Below, piece by piece: positions 45,426 to 54,794 of a stretch of 64,000 nt of DNA. The notes under the pieces are model-generated. The model was not told the origin of the DNA and did not search any database. It saw only the letters and a list, made by a program, of their open reading frames with translations. A program made the translations under genes and the position numbers. Numbering within the stretch: position 1 is the stretch's first letter; the number at the start of each line of letters is the position of its first letter. The stretch is from positions 124,001-188,000 of the forward strand of contig JAHDEC010000004.1 in the NCBI GenBank assembly GCA_020629035.1. The letters run 5' to 3'. The DNA comes from Saprospiraceae bacterium (lineage in GTDB: Bacteria; Bacteroidota; Bacteroidia; Chitinophagales; Saprospiraceae).

Positions 45426-45433
45426 TACCTTTG
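45426..45433 (+). promoter_or_regulatory. -7 element TACCTTTG immediately before mnmG
   Basis: An exact TAnnTTTG ending 4 bases before the mnmG ATG at 45438. A start site 5-8 bases downstream would fall on or next to the ATG, so the mRNA would be leaderless. Confidence 0.5.
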
Positions 45434-45437
45434 CAAC

Positions 45438-47303
45438 ATGTTTCCAAAATACGATGTAATTGTTGTCGGTGCAGGTCATGCAGGATGTGAAGCAGCAGTA
45501 GCTGCGGCAAACATGGGTTCCAAAGTCCTTCTTGCCACCATGAACATGAATACCATTGCACAAATGTCTTGCAATCCCGCTATGGGTGGTGTAGCAAAAG
45601 GCCAAATTGTTCGAGAAGTAGATGCTTTAGGTGGTTATTCAGGGATTGTCACTGATCATAGTATGATCCAATTTAGAATGCTAAACCTTTCCAAAGGACC
45701 AGCTATGTGGAGCCCACGTGCTCAAAGTGACCGTATGGAATTCGCTGCAAAATGGCGTCAAATGCTCGAAGCACATCCTAACATTGACTTCTGGCAAGAG
45801 ATGGTTCGAGGACTTATTGTAAAAGATGGTGTTTGTAAAGGAGTATTAACCGGCATTGGTCTAGAAATAGAGAGTGATTCTGTAGTATTAACGAATGGAA
45901 CCTTTTTAAATGGTTTAATCCATATAGGAGAAAAACAATTTGGTGGTGGTCGAGCAGGGGAAAAAGCAGCCACCGGTATTACAGAGCAACTTGTAGAATT
46001 AGGTTTCGAATCTGGAAGGATGAAAACAGGAACGCCTCCACGAGTAGATGGTCGTTCGCTAGATTGGGATAAGATGGAAACGCAACCTGGTGACGAAAAC
46101 CCATCTAAGTTTTCATTTACAGATACGCCCGAACTGACTAAACAGATACCTTGTCACATAGCTTTTACCAGTACAGAAGTGCACGAAGTACTTAAAACCG
46201 GATTTGACAGATCCCCGATGTTTAACGGGAGAATTCGAGGTTTAGGCCCAAGATATTGTCCTTCCATTGAAGACAAAATCGAGCGCTTTGCTGACAAAGA
46301 TCGACACCAATTATTTGTCGAACCAGAAGGTCGAAATACTTGTGAGATATATGTAAATGGATTCTCTTCATCTCTACCAGAAGATGTCCAGTACAAAGCA
46401 TTAAGAAAAATTGTTGGTTTCGAAAATGCAAAAATGTTTAGACCTGGTTATGCGATTGAATATGACTTTTTTCCACCTACTCAATTAGACATTAGCCTAG
46501 AAACAAGATTAGTTAAAAACTTATTCTTTGCAGGTCAAATTAACGGGACAACTGGCTATGAGGAAGCAGCATGTCAAGGCCTAATGGCAGGTATAAACGC
46601 TCACATGGCAGTTAATGAATTGGAACCTTTTATATTAAAAAGATCAGATGCTTACATCGGTGTACTTATCGATGACTTGGTAAATAAAGGGACCAAGGAG
46701 CCGTATCGAATGTTTACTTCAAGAGCCGAGTACCGTATACTACTTCGACAGGATAATGCAGACCAACGCCTTACTCCACTAGCTTCGGCCATCGGTATGC
46801 AAGGCATGGAGCAGCGTCTAGAAAAGGTAAAAGAAAAGGAACAAGCACTCATCGATATTGAAAAACTATTCAAGAAAACTAGCGTTGAACCCGCGAAGTT
46901 AAATCCATTCTTAGCAACTGTAGGATCTAAAGCATTGGACCAAAAACAAAAAGCTATTAACCTGATTAACAGACCTAAGGTAGGTATCCAAGATGTGATG
47001 GCTAATTGTGAAGCATTGGAAGTAGCACTTGCTCCCTATTCGATTGATGTATTACATTCAGCTGAGACTAAAATTAAATACGCTGGCTATATCGAAAAGG
47101 AACAAGAAATGGTGGATAAAATGAATCGATTGGAATCAGTCAAATTACACGCTGATTTTGATTACCATAAGCTTCCAAGTTTATCGGCAGAAGCTAAAGA
47201 AAAGCTTTCCACACAAAAACCAAGAACTATCGGTCAAGCTAGCAGAATTAGCGGTGTTTCGCCTTCCGATATTTCGGTACTTTTGGTGCATGTAGGCAGA
47301 TAG
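45438..47303 (+). CDS. mnmG: tRNA uridine-5-carboxymethylaminomethyl synthase subunit MnmG
   Basis: A 621-residue FAD enzyme which, with MnmE, makes the cmnm5 group at U34 of certain tRNAs. FAD motif VVGAGHAGCEAAVAAANMG; family motifs SCNPAMGGVAKGQIVREVDALGG, LTNGTFLNGLIHIGEK, RMKTGTPPRVDGRSL, and the C-terminal GEAALA-equivalent region ending ISGVSPSDISVLLVHVGR. Full length. It appears to be transcribed alone, or with the small gene 44 bases downstream. Confidence 0.97.
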   Translation: MFPKYDVIVVGAGHAGCEAAVAAANMGSKVLLATMNMNTIAQMSCNPAMGGVAKGQIVREVDALGGYSGIVTDHSMIQFRMLNLSKGPAMWSPRAQSDRMEFAAKWRQMLEAHPNIDFWQEMVRGLIVKDGVCKGVLTGIGLEIESDSVVLTNGTFLNGLIHIGEKQFGGGRAGEKAATGITEQLVELGFESGRMKTGTPPRVDGRSLDWDKMETQPGDENPSKFSFTDTPELTKQIPCHIAFTSTEVHEVLKTGFDRSPMFNGRIRGLGPRYCPSIEDKIERFADKDRHQLFVEPEGRNTCEIYVNGFSSSLPEDVQYKALRKIVGFENAKMFRPGYAIEYDFFPPTQLDISLETRLVKNLFFAGQINGTTGYEEAACQGLMAGINAHMAVNELEPFILKRSDAYIGVLIDDLVNKGTKEPYRMFTSRAEYRILLRQDNADQRLTPLASAIGMQGMEQRLEKVKEKEQALIDIEKLFKKTSVEPAKLNPFLATVGSKALDQKQKAINLINRPKVGIQDVMANCEALEVALAPYSIDVLHSAETKIKYAGYIEKEQEMVDKMNRLESVKLHADFDYHKLPSLSAEAKEKLSTQKPRTIGQASRISGVSPSDISVLLVHVGR

Positions 47304-47347
47304 TCGCCCACTTTTTAAATTAATAAACTTGGTTTACCTTTAATCAT

Positions 47348-47920
47348 ATGAAGAAACGTAAACCCATCCTGCGCGGATTACTCCAAATCATTCCAGTAAT
47401 GATTGGTGTTTTTCTTGGTTTAGTAGCTAATAATTGGAACGAAAACAGGAAAATTAATAAAGATAAGGAAGCACTTGGCGATCTGCTAAGCTTGGAGCTA
47501 AACGAAAATTTAAAGGAACTTCAAGAGGTGTACAGCTATCACAAAAATGTCCAAGATTCCTTTGCTGTTGTTTTTGATGAAGTGGGTGAAATCCCTGCTG
47601 ATAGACTATCCACTTTTTGGTATGGCATGAGACCGCCAAAATTAAAACGGTCCTGTTTTGAATCTGCCATTATTACTGGTTTGTTAAATAAGTTTGATGT
47701 AAACTCTATTAATCATTTGAACGAGACCTACTTACAACAAACTAACATCGATAAGTACTTCGACAAAGCCTTAAGTTCTTTTTTAAATTTAGACATGGAT
47801 CAGTTAGATAAAACACGTCCAATGATTCGAAAAATAACCATGATTTTAAGAGATGTTATTCAATCAGAATCAATATTGATTGAAAAAATCGAGGAGACCA
47901 TTACTTCGCTAAAACAATAA
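47348..47920 (+). CDS. DUF6090-like single-pass membrane protein
   Basis: 190 residues with a short basic N-terminus (MKKRKPILRG), one membrane segment (IIPVMIGVFLGLVANNWNE) and a helical C-terminal domain. The pattern membrane helix plus NNWNE plus acidic helix (LLSLELNENLKELQEVYSYH) resembles the DUF6090 family of Bacteroidota. The function is unknown. Convergent with the M28 peptidase, one base between stops. Confidence 0.7.
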   Translation: MKKRKPILRGLLQIIPVMIGVFLGLVANNWNENRKINKDKEALGDLLSLELNENLKELQEVYSYHKNVQDSFAVVFDEVGEIPADRLSTFWYGMRPPKLKRSCFESAIITGLLNKFDVNSINHLNETYLQQTNIDKYFDKALSSFLNLDMDQLDKTRPMIRKITMILRDVIQSESILIEKIEETITSLKQ

Positions 47921-47921
47921 C

Positions 47922-49526
47922 TTATCTAACTTCCCCATCCACCACAATACGTTCTTCTCTATTAGCAAGTTCCCAAGCTAATTGGAAAATATGCTGACCT
48001 ATCTTTTCCATTTTATCAAACTCGATTTTCTCGACTGTATCACCTGGTTGGTGATAATCTTCGTGAGTTCCATTGAAGAAAAAGATAGCCGGAATACCCT
48101 TTGCGGCAAAATTATAATGATCTGAACGATAATAATATCGATTAGGGTCGTTCTCATCATTATAAGTATAATCCAAGGTCAAATGAGAATAGTCATCATT
48201 GACGGTTTCATTGATTTTATGCAGCTCGGTGCTTAAACGATCTGAACCTATCACATAGATGTATTCAGGATTGTCTTTGTATTTTTTATCGATTCTTCCG
48301 ACCATATCTATATTGATATTAGCCACCGTATTTTCGATAGAAAATATTGGGTTTTCAGCATAAAATTGCGAGCCTAGTAAGCCTTTTTCTTCACCTGTTA
48401 CCCACAAAAACAATAGGCTTCTTCTCGGTCCATCGCCATTAGCTTTTGCCATGAGGAATGATTCTGCAATCTCCAATACAGTGGATGTTCCCGACCCGTT
48501 ATCATCAGCACCGTTGAAGATCTCATCACCTCTCATTCCTATATGATCATAATGAGCTGAAATAACAATTACTTCTTCTTTTTTATCGGTTCCTTCCACA
48601 AAAGCCATAACGTTTTTACCTTCTAAATGCTTTACTCTTTTAGAGGCTGTCAACTGGATTTTAGCCGGTAAAGCCAGGTTTTTTAATTTTCCTTTTTTAG
48701 TTAAGCACTTTCTGATTTTCGCAAATTTCTTTGATTTAGATCCAATAATTTCTTTTGCGATATTGGTTGATATATAGAGATGGTCAGCTAACATTATATC
48801 ATCATCTGTTTTCATCCCCAATTCTACTGTCGGACCTAAAACTCTTTTTCTATTTTCTCCCAAAAACTCTTTTAACTCATTCTTTATAATTAAGACTAAT
48901 TTGACTCCTTTTTCTTTGGCCAATGTCAATTTTCGATCCATGTTCTCACTCCAACTTTTATCGGCTACATCTGCTGGTTGATCTTCGTAAATCATGATCA
49001 CTTTCCCTGCAACTGATTTACCTTTATAATCATTATGCTTTCCGTCTTCTATCCCATATCCTAGAAATAACACTTCTTCCGCATTAATTTCTCCGGTATT
49101 AGAATTTACATTTGGAAAAGCTATGTAGTCCCACAAGTGCTTAAATCGATTACCATTTACGTAAATGACAGGATCTTCCCAACTTGAAAAGGTAAAAGCA
49201 ACTGGTTGAAAATATGAACCTTCTAAACCTACCGCTTGAAAAGCTTGACTAGTCAATTGATCCGCTAAATATGCTGAAGCTAAATCGTTACCAGGCTCAC
49301 CTGTTTCTCTTCCTTGAAACTGATCACTGGCCAAAATGGATAGGTGGCCAAATAGGTCTTCAGCACTAATTTCATTAGCATATTTAACTCTAGCTAATGA
49401 CTCATCGGTGATTTTTACTTTAGTAGAATCTGGAACACTCACTCCACTGATATACTGAGCAAACATAGAACTACTCAATAAAAGACCCATTATCGCTAAT
49501 AAACTCTTTCTCTTCATTACATACAA
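47922..49526 (-). CDS. Secreted M28 family aminopeptidase
   Basis: 534 residues with a signal peptide (KSLLAIMGLLLSSSMFAQ). A PA-type insert lies at about 130-290, and the M28 zinc peptidase domain at about 300-525. Metal ligands are seen in ISAHYDHIG (His), GADDNGSGTS (Asp), GEEKGLLGS (two Glu), NINIDMVGRID (Asp) and YRSDHYNFAAKGIP (His). It is periplasmic or outer-surface and removes N-terminal amino acids. It overlaps the upstream rpiB gene by 10 bases, so the two form a unit. Confidence 0.93.
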   Translation of the reverse strand: MYVMKRKSLLAIMGLLLSSSMFAQYISGVSVPDSTKVKITDESLARVKYANEISAEDLFGHLSILASDQFQGRETGEPGNDLASAYLADQLTSQAFQAVGLEGSYFQPVAFTFSSWEDPVIYVNGNRFKHLWDYIAFPNVNSNTGEINAEEVLFLGYGIEDGKHNDYKGKSVAGKVIMIYEDQPADVADKSWSENMDRKLTLAKEKGVKLVLIIKNELKEFLGENRKRVLGPTVELGMKTDDDIMLADHLYISTNIAKEIIGSKSKKFAKIRKCLTKKGKLKNLALPAKIQLTASKRVKHLEGKNVMAFVEGTDKKEEVIVISAHYDHIGMRGDEIFNGADDNGSGTSTVLEIAESFLMAKANGDGPRRSLLFLWVTGEEKGLLGSQFYAENPIFSIENTVANINIDMVGRIDKKYKDNPEYIYVIGSDRLSTELHKINETVNDDYSHLTLDYTYNDENDPNRYYYRSDHYNFAAKGIPAIFFFNGTHEDYHQPGDTVEKIEFDKMEKIGQHIFQLAWELANREERIVVDGEVR

Positions 49527-49945
49527 ATTTTATCAACTCTTCGCTTGTGCCTTCCACCTTCAAAATCAGTGTTTAAGAACACGTGTACAAATTGTAGTGC
49601 TTCTTTAATATTTATAAATCGGGCAGGTAGACACAATACATTTGCATTATTGTGTTGTCTGGTGAGACTAACGATTTCTTCATTCCAGCATAAGCCCGCT
49701 CTAACATTTTTATACTTGTTGGCTGTCATGGCAACTCCATTTCCAGTGCCACAAATCAAAATACCTAAATCGACTTCAGCATTGTCAACTTTTTGTGCAA
49801 CAGGATGGACATGATCTGGATAATCAACCGAAGCATCGCCATCAGTCCCAAAATCAAACATTTCATGACCCAGTTTTTCTAACATATCAATTATCTCTAA
49901 TCGATATTGATAGCCAGCATGATCACAGCCAATTGCAATCTTCAT
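49517..49945 (-). CDS. rpiB: Ribose-5-phosphate isomerase B
   Basis: A 142-residue RpiB/LacAB-family isomerase interconverting ribose-5-P and ribulose-5-P. Motifs are IAIGCDHAGYQYR, DFGTDGDASVDYPDH, the catalytic cysteine in LGILICGTGNGVAMTANK, and VRAGLCWNEEI. It starts one base after the stop of the large DUF2723 gene and overlaps the peptidase gene, so three genes form one unit. Confidence 0.95.
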   Translation of the reverse strand: MKIAIGCDHAGYQYRLEIIDMLEKLGHEMFDFGTDGDASVDYPDHVHPVAQKVDNAEVDLGILICGTGNGVAMTANKYKNVRAGLCWNEEIVSLTRQHNNANVLCLPARFINIKEALQFVHVFLNTDFEGGRHKRRVDKICM

Positions 49946-49946
49946 A

Positions 49947-52900
49947 TTATCCTTTCATTTGTTTCATTAGATCATACTCATCTAACATCGCCTTGATTTC
50001 TGTCAACATTGCTTTATCACCAATCTCCTTTGCTAAATCAATGATTTCTGAAACTGCTCGTACTTCATAACCAAAATCACTTTGGAAACTGCTCTTGAAA
50101 TCATCATCATCTAAGGACTCGTAAAAAGCAAGATTTTGTCTAGTCTCTTCAGCAAGAATCATTAAATGTTTCTTAGCCTCTTCTGTATTATTTGCCAATA
50201 CCATGTTTTCTATAAATGGAATGACCGTATTATCATAAGGGAAATTAAAATGTGGAAATGCCTCGAAATATTTTTGACTTAAAGCATTGGCTTCCTTTAC
50301 TTTTCTTTCCTGTAGTAATGAGTTTGCCGTTCGCATCATAATTAACTTCATAGCTTGAAGCTCTGCTGCATAACTATCATCAATAAAGGTTTCTTTCTTA
50401 TCGAAATTACCCCAAACCCACTTGTTCATAACATTATCATACACTCGATCAGTATTTACTGCTCCCGAACCAAATATGGATAATTGTTTATCAGATGGCG
50501 ATTTAACAGCCTTTAATCGAAGCGCAAGACCTTCTAATGACATATAATCATTAAGGCCTAACAACTTATCATTCTTACAGGTGACTGCAAAGTAAATAGG
50601 ACGATCATACATGTTTGATATGATTACATCTAAAACAGCCAACTCATCTTTCTGTAAGAAGCTCTTATTTTTACTAAACTTAACATTAATCTGGTTAACT
50701 GCTACCGTATCAGTCTTAGCTATTAATCCAGCTCTAAGCGCTTTATTTTTATCTATCGGTATAAATAAATTTCTAGATCTACTGATCGTCTGTCCCTTTT
50801 GCTCATTTGATTCATGTCCAATAAATTGGAACTCATCAAAGATATTGGTCGGATCCATTAGATCTTGATCTTCTGGATTCCTTGGGTTGTAAAAGAATAC
50901 CTGGTTACGCTTATTACCACGATAGTCGTCCTCATCCAAGGTCAACTTTAATGGAGCCGATTCATTTACTTTACTTCGTAATTTATTTATGTACCAGTCT
51001 ACTGCTATTAAACTCAAATTCACCACTCTCACATCTCTTCGAATGTTCTCTACTTCTTGAGCATACCATAGTGGATAAGTATCGTTATCTCCATAAGTGA
51101 AAATAATCGAGTTGGGCTCTACCGAGTTTAGGAAATTCGAGGCATAATCTCTCGAAGCATAATGATCTTTTCGGCTATGATCATCATAGTTCTGAAAACC
51201 CATAAGCAGCGGAGCAATCATCACTAAACATCCAGCAATAATGCCTGGTAATTGCTTATTGCTTCCTATTTTATCTTTCAGCATCGATGCAATAGCAATC
51301 ACTGCCATTCCTATCCATATGCAGTAGGTCATAAAAGAACCAACTAATACATAGTCTCTTTCTCTAGGTTCATTCGGTGGTTGATTAGAATACAATATGA
51401 TACCTATTCCAGTTATAAAGAAAAGTACAAACAGAACCGTAAATTCTTTAGGCCGTTTAAATGCCATGAAAAACAAGCCTAATAATCCAAACAAGAATGG
51501 TAGCATAAAGTAGCGATTGGTTCCTTTATGGTTTTTCATGGTGTCTGTCATCTCATCCATGTTATATAACCTAGCCTCATCAATAGGCTTAAAACCAGTT
51601 AACCAATGACCCGATTTTAAATCCCATGGTTTATATCCCTGTGCACCGTTTTGACGTCCAGAAAAATTCCACATAAAATATCGGTTATACATCCAACCAA
51701 TCTGGTAGTGAAGCATAAACTGAAGATTATAACCCATTTTGGGTTTACCCTTCATTTTCTTTCCGTTAATGGCTTCGTACCATTGCCTATGCAACTCTGG
51801 TCTTCCAGGATCTGAGTGACCCACTCTAGGAAATAACATCTTGTCTTTAGATGCATATTTGTAAGATAATCTTCGATCGACAATTTCGTACTTATCGCCT
51901 ACTCTACCATATCTATCTTCTTCATCCATTTCTTTCGGTCGAGCATCGAAATGTGGACCGAAAAGTAAAGGTCTTTCACCATATTGCTCTCTGTTAAGGT
52001 AAGGCAATAAACGCATGGCATCACTCGGCACATTCATGTTTATCGGCGTATCTGCATTTGCACGGATAACGACCACTCCAATAGTGGAAAATCCTACCAA
52101 GCACATAAGTGCTGCCATTGTTATAAACTGCAGAGGATAACTGTTTAAACGATGAGCAAATAATAACAGGGCATAAATTAACAAGGCTACTAATAATAAA
52201 GTAAGCACCAATCCAGAGTGAAAAGGAAGACCTGCTCCATTCACTAAACCCAACTCAAAATTCTTCCATAATGTAGGAATACCTACAATTACAAATTTTT
52301 GAATAAAAACAATAACACCAGCACCAGCCACTAAAGCCAGTCCCATTCCTAAAATGTTTGGATTTTTGTATTTTTTGAAATAAAACAACAGACCAATAGC
52401 AGGAAAAGTCAATAGACTCAAAAGGTGTACACCAATAGAAAGTGCTCCACAATAAATGCATAAAAGTAACCAACGGTCAGACTGTCTATTATCTGGCAAG
52501 AAATACCATTTTGTGGCTGTCCAAAAGGTTAATGCTGTAAACATAGTTGACATAGCATATACCTCTCCTTCCACAGCAGAAAACCAAATAGAACTACAAA
52601 AAGCCGTAGCCAATCCAGCTACTAAACCAGCAAATCCTATACTTAAATTTGAATCATTTTCATCATTTGCCTCTTTACCATTCATTACATTATTTGCAAA
52701 TAACATGGTTATTCTAGAGATGAAAAAGGCGGCAAAGGCAGTACAAACACCAGACATTAAGTTAACAGCAAAAGCAATATTTGCTGGATTGTCTGATACT
52801 AATGTCGCAACCCAAGTAAATAATCTACCCACTAAAACAAACAAAGAAGCTCCTGGTGGGTGAACCACTTGCAACTTATATGCTCCTAAAATAAACTCTC

Positions 52901-53009
52901 CACAATCCCACAAACTTCCTGTTCGCTCCGCAGAGAAAATATAGACTATCAAAGCAATAGCAAATACTGCCCAACTAACTATTGTCTTTGTTCGCTTAAA
53001 TGAATTCAT
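49947..53009 (-). CDS. DUF2723 multi-pass membrane protein (O-mannosyltransferase-like)
   Basis: 1020 residues. The N-terminal half has about a dozen membrane helices with the family opening VYIFSAERTGSLWDCGEFIL and VVHPPGASLFVLVGRLF. The acidic residues in that region are typical of GT-C enzymes using a polyprenyl-linked sugar. The C-terminal half is soluble and includes YASNFLNSVEPNSIIFTYGDNDTYPLW. Family members are widespread in Bacteroidota and have been proposed as protein O-glycosyltransferases. It is the first gene of a unit with rpiB and the peptidase, with a consensus promoter upstream. Confidence 0.88.
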   Translation of the reverse strand: MNSFKRTKTIVSWAVFAIALIVYIFSAERTGSLWDCGEFILGAYKLQVVHPPGASLFVLVGRLFTWVATLVSDNPANIAFAVNLMSGVCTAFAAFFISRITMLFANNVMNGKEANDENDSNLSIGFAGLVAGLATAFCSSIWFSAVEGEVYAMSTMFTALTFWTATKWYFLPDNRQSDRWLLLCIYCGALSIGVHLLSLLTFPAIGLLFYFKKYKNPNILGMGLALVAGAGVIVFIQKFVIVGIPTLWKNFELGLVNGAGLPFHSGLVLTLLLVALLIYALLLFAHRLNSYPLQFITMAALMCLVGFSTIGVVVIRANADTPINMNVPSDAMRLLPYLNREQYGERPLLFGPHFDARPKEMDEEDRYGRVGDKYEIVDRRLSYKYASKDKMLFPRVGHSDPGRPELHRQWYEAINGKKMKGKPKMGYNLQFMLHYQIGWMYNRYFMWNFSGRQNGAQGYKPWDLKSGHWLTGFKPIDEARLYNMDEMTDTMKNHKGTNRYFMLPFLFGLLGLFFMAFKRPKEFTVLFVLFFITGIGIILYSNQPPNEPRERDYVLVGSFMTYCIWIGMAVIAIASMLKDKIGSNKQLPGIIAGCLVMIAPLLMGFQNYDDHSRKDHYASRDYASNFLNSVEPNSIIFTYGDNDTYPLWYAQEVENIRRDVRVVNLSLIAVDWYINKLRSKVNESAPLKLTLDEDDYRGNKRNQVFFYNPRNPEDQDLMDPTNIFDEFQFIGHESNEQKGQTISRSRNLFIPIDKNKALRAGLIAKTDTVAVNQINVKFSKNKSFLQKDELAVLDVIISNMYDRPIYFAVTCKNDKLLGLNDYMSLEGLALRLKAVKSPSDKQLSIFGSGAVNTDRVYDNVMNKWVWGNFDKKETFIDDSYAAELQAMKLIMMRTANSLLQERKVKEANALSQKYFEAFPHFNFPYDNTVIPFIENMVLANNTEEAKKHLMILAEETRQNLAFYESLDDDDFKSSFQSDFGYEVRAVSEIIDLAKEIGDKAMLTEIKAMLDEYDLMKQMKG

Positions 53010-53046
53010 ACTTTAGAATTGATATTTTGCCTTTTTCACAACTTCG

Positions 53047-53054
53047 CAAAGGTA
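53047..53054 (-). promoter_or_regulatory. -7 element TACCTTTG of the DUF2723-rpiB-peptidase unit
   Basis: Exact TAnnTTTG on the minus strand, 37 bases upstream of the ATG at 53009; a normal leader length. Confidence 0.55.
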
Positions 53055-53140
53055 AGAAAATAGCCAAGTTTAGCCACAAACATTCGATAAAGCATCTCTT
53101 TTGAGAGCCTAATTATATTTTAAGACCTACAAAGCCTAAA

Positions 53141-54742
53141 TTACAGCCAAGTAGTTTCTAAATAATCATACTTTTCTGGGTAATCTGTATTGTAATGAAG
53201 ACCTCGACTTTCTCGTCGCATAATAGCCGATGAAGTAACTAAATAACCAATGGTAATTACGTTTCTTAATTCACATAATTGGGTCGAAACATTGGTGTTT
53301 TTATATAGTAATTCAGTTTCATTATACAACAAATTAAGCCGATCCATCGCTCGCTTTAATCGAGTGTTTGTACGTACAATACCCACATAATTACTCATGA
53401 TTTCCTTGAGTTCTTTCCAAGATTGGGTGATTAAAACTAATTCCTTAGGCACATCTGTTCCTTCAGCGTCCCAGTCAGGTATATTTTCTTCTAAAGAGAA
53501 ATTATCAATTTCGGCAGCTAATACCTTAGCAATCCGCTCACCAAATACTAATCCCTCCAATAGGGAGTTAGAAGCTAAACGATTAGCGCCATGCAAGCCT
53601 GAACTTGTGCATTCACCTGCAGCATATAAGCCCTTAACTGAGGTTCTTCCATGCTGATCAATGTGGATTCCACCACACAAATAATGACAAGCAGGAAGCA
53701 CAGGTATCAAATCTTTAAATACATCTATGCCAAGTGATTTGCATTTTTCGTAGATGTTAGGAAAGTGCTCTAAAAACTCTGTTTGGTCAAGATGCCTGCA
53801 ATCTAAACTCATAAATTCAAGACCCCTTGTTTTTATCTCATTATCGATTGCTCTTGCCACAATATCTCTGGGTGCTAGACTTAACCTTGGATCGTAGTTT
53901 TCCATAAAACTTTCCCCTTTCGGGGTTTTTAATATCGCACCAAAGCCTCTAACTGCTTCGGATATTAAAAAATCCGGATTTTCGCCTGCTGGATTAAATA
54001 GCGCCGTCGGATGAAATTGGACAAATTCCATATTGGATAAAAGTCCCTTCGCCCGATAAAACATGGCTATTCCATCTCCTGTGGCTATTGTTGGATTTGT
54101 TGTGTTTCTATAAATTTGACCAGCTCCACCAGTAGCCATTATGGTTGTTTTGGCCAATATAGTTTCTATTTCATTATTCTCTTTATTGAGGGCATACACC
54201 CCATAACATTCTGTGTTTGGCGAGAGTCTCGTGATGTTTCTCCCCAAATGATGTTGGGTCAATAAATCTATCGCAAAATAATGTTCCTTTAATTCTATGT
54301 TTGGAAAGGTCATCGCCTTTTCTACTAAGCTGCGCTGGATTTCTTTTCCAGTCACATCTTTATAGTGAAGAATTCTATGTTCAGAATGTCCTCCTTCCAT
54401 TCCCAAATTATAATCGCCACCCTCTTCTTTATCAAATCTTGTTCCCCAAGAAATTATTTCCTTCACTCGATCATGCCCTTCTTTCACCACAATATTTACA
54501 ATATCTTCATCGCATAACCCATCGCCGGCTATAAGTGTGTCATCTACATGCTTGTTAAAACTATCCGTATCAAAATCCCAGACTGTAGCCACGCCTCCTT
54601 GTGCCCAAGCCGTATTGCCAGCTTGCTTGTGTGATTTAGTTAATAAGGTGATCTTGAGATCTGATCTTTGCTCCGCAAACTTGATAGCAAAACTTAAGCC
54701 TGCTACCCCTGCTCCAATCACCAATACATCTGTCTTATACAT
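53141..54742 (-). CDS. nadB: L-aspartate oxidase
   Basis: 533 residues from ATG 54742 (MYKTDVLVIGAGVAGLSFAI); an in-frame ATG at 54760 adds six. It is the FAD enzyme that oxidises aspartate to iminoaspartate, first step of de novo NAD synthesis. Motifs are GAGVAGL, NTAWAQGGVATVWDFDTDSF, GHSEHRILHYKDVTGKEI, MEFVQFHPTALFNP, LPACHYLCGGIHIDQHGRTS and GLHGANRLASNSLLEGLVF. The length is standard. No nadA or nadC adjoins it here. Divergent from the mannosyltransferase gene. Confidence 0.95.
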   Translation of the reverse strand: MYKTDVLVIGAGVAGLSFAIKFAEQRSDLKITLLTKSHKQAGNTAWAQGGVATVWDFDTDSFNKHVDDTLIAGDGLCDEDIVNIVVKEGHDRVKEIISWGTRFDKEEGGDYNLGMEGGHSEHRILHYKDVTGKEIQRSLVEKAMTFPNIELKEHYFAIDLLTQHHLGRNITRLSPNTECYGVYALNKENNEIETILAKTTIMATGGAGQIYRNTTNPTIATGDGIAMFYRAKGLLSNMEFVQFHPTALFNPAGENPDFLISEAVRGFGAILKTPKGESFMENYDPRLSLAPRDIVARAIDNEIKTRGLEFMSLDCRHLDQTEFLEHFPNIYEKCKSLGIDVFKDLIPVLPACHYLCGGIHIDQHGRTSVKGLYAAGECTSSGLHGANRLASNSLLEGLVFGERIAKVLAAEIDNFSLEENIPDWDAEGTDVPKELVLITQSWKELKEIMSNYVGIVRTNTRLKRAMDRLNLLYNETELLYKNTNVSTQLCELRNVITIGYLVTSSAIMRRESRGLHYNTDYPEKYDYLETTWL

Positions 54743-54794
54743 TCTGTTATTTTTACGCAATAAATATACTTATGTTTTTTCGTTAATATAGTCT

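Noticed and set aside
52456-52863. 135-codon plus-strand frame inside the DUF2723 gene
   Set aside because: It is antisense to a strongly supported membrane protein and has biased, non-native composition.
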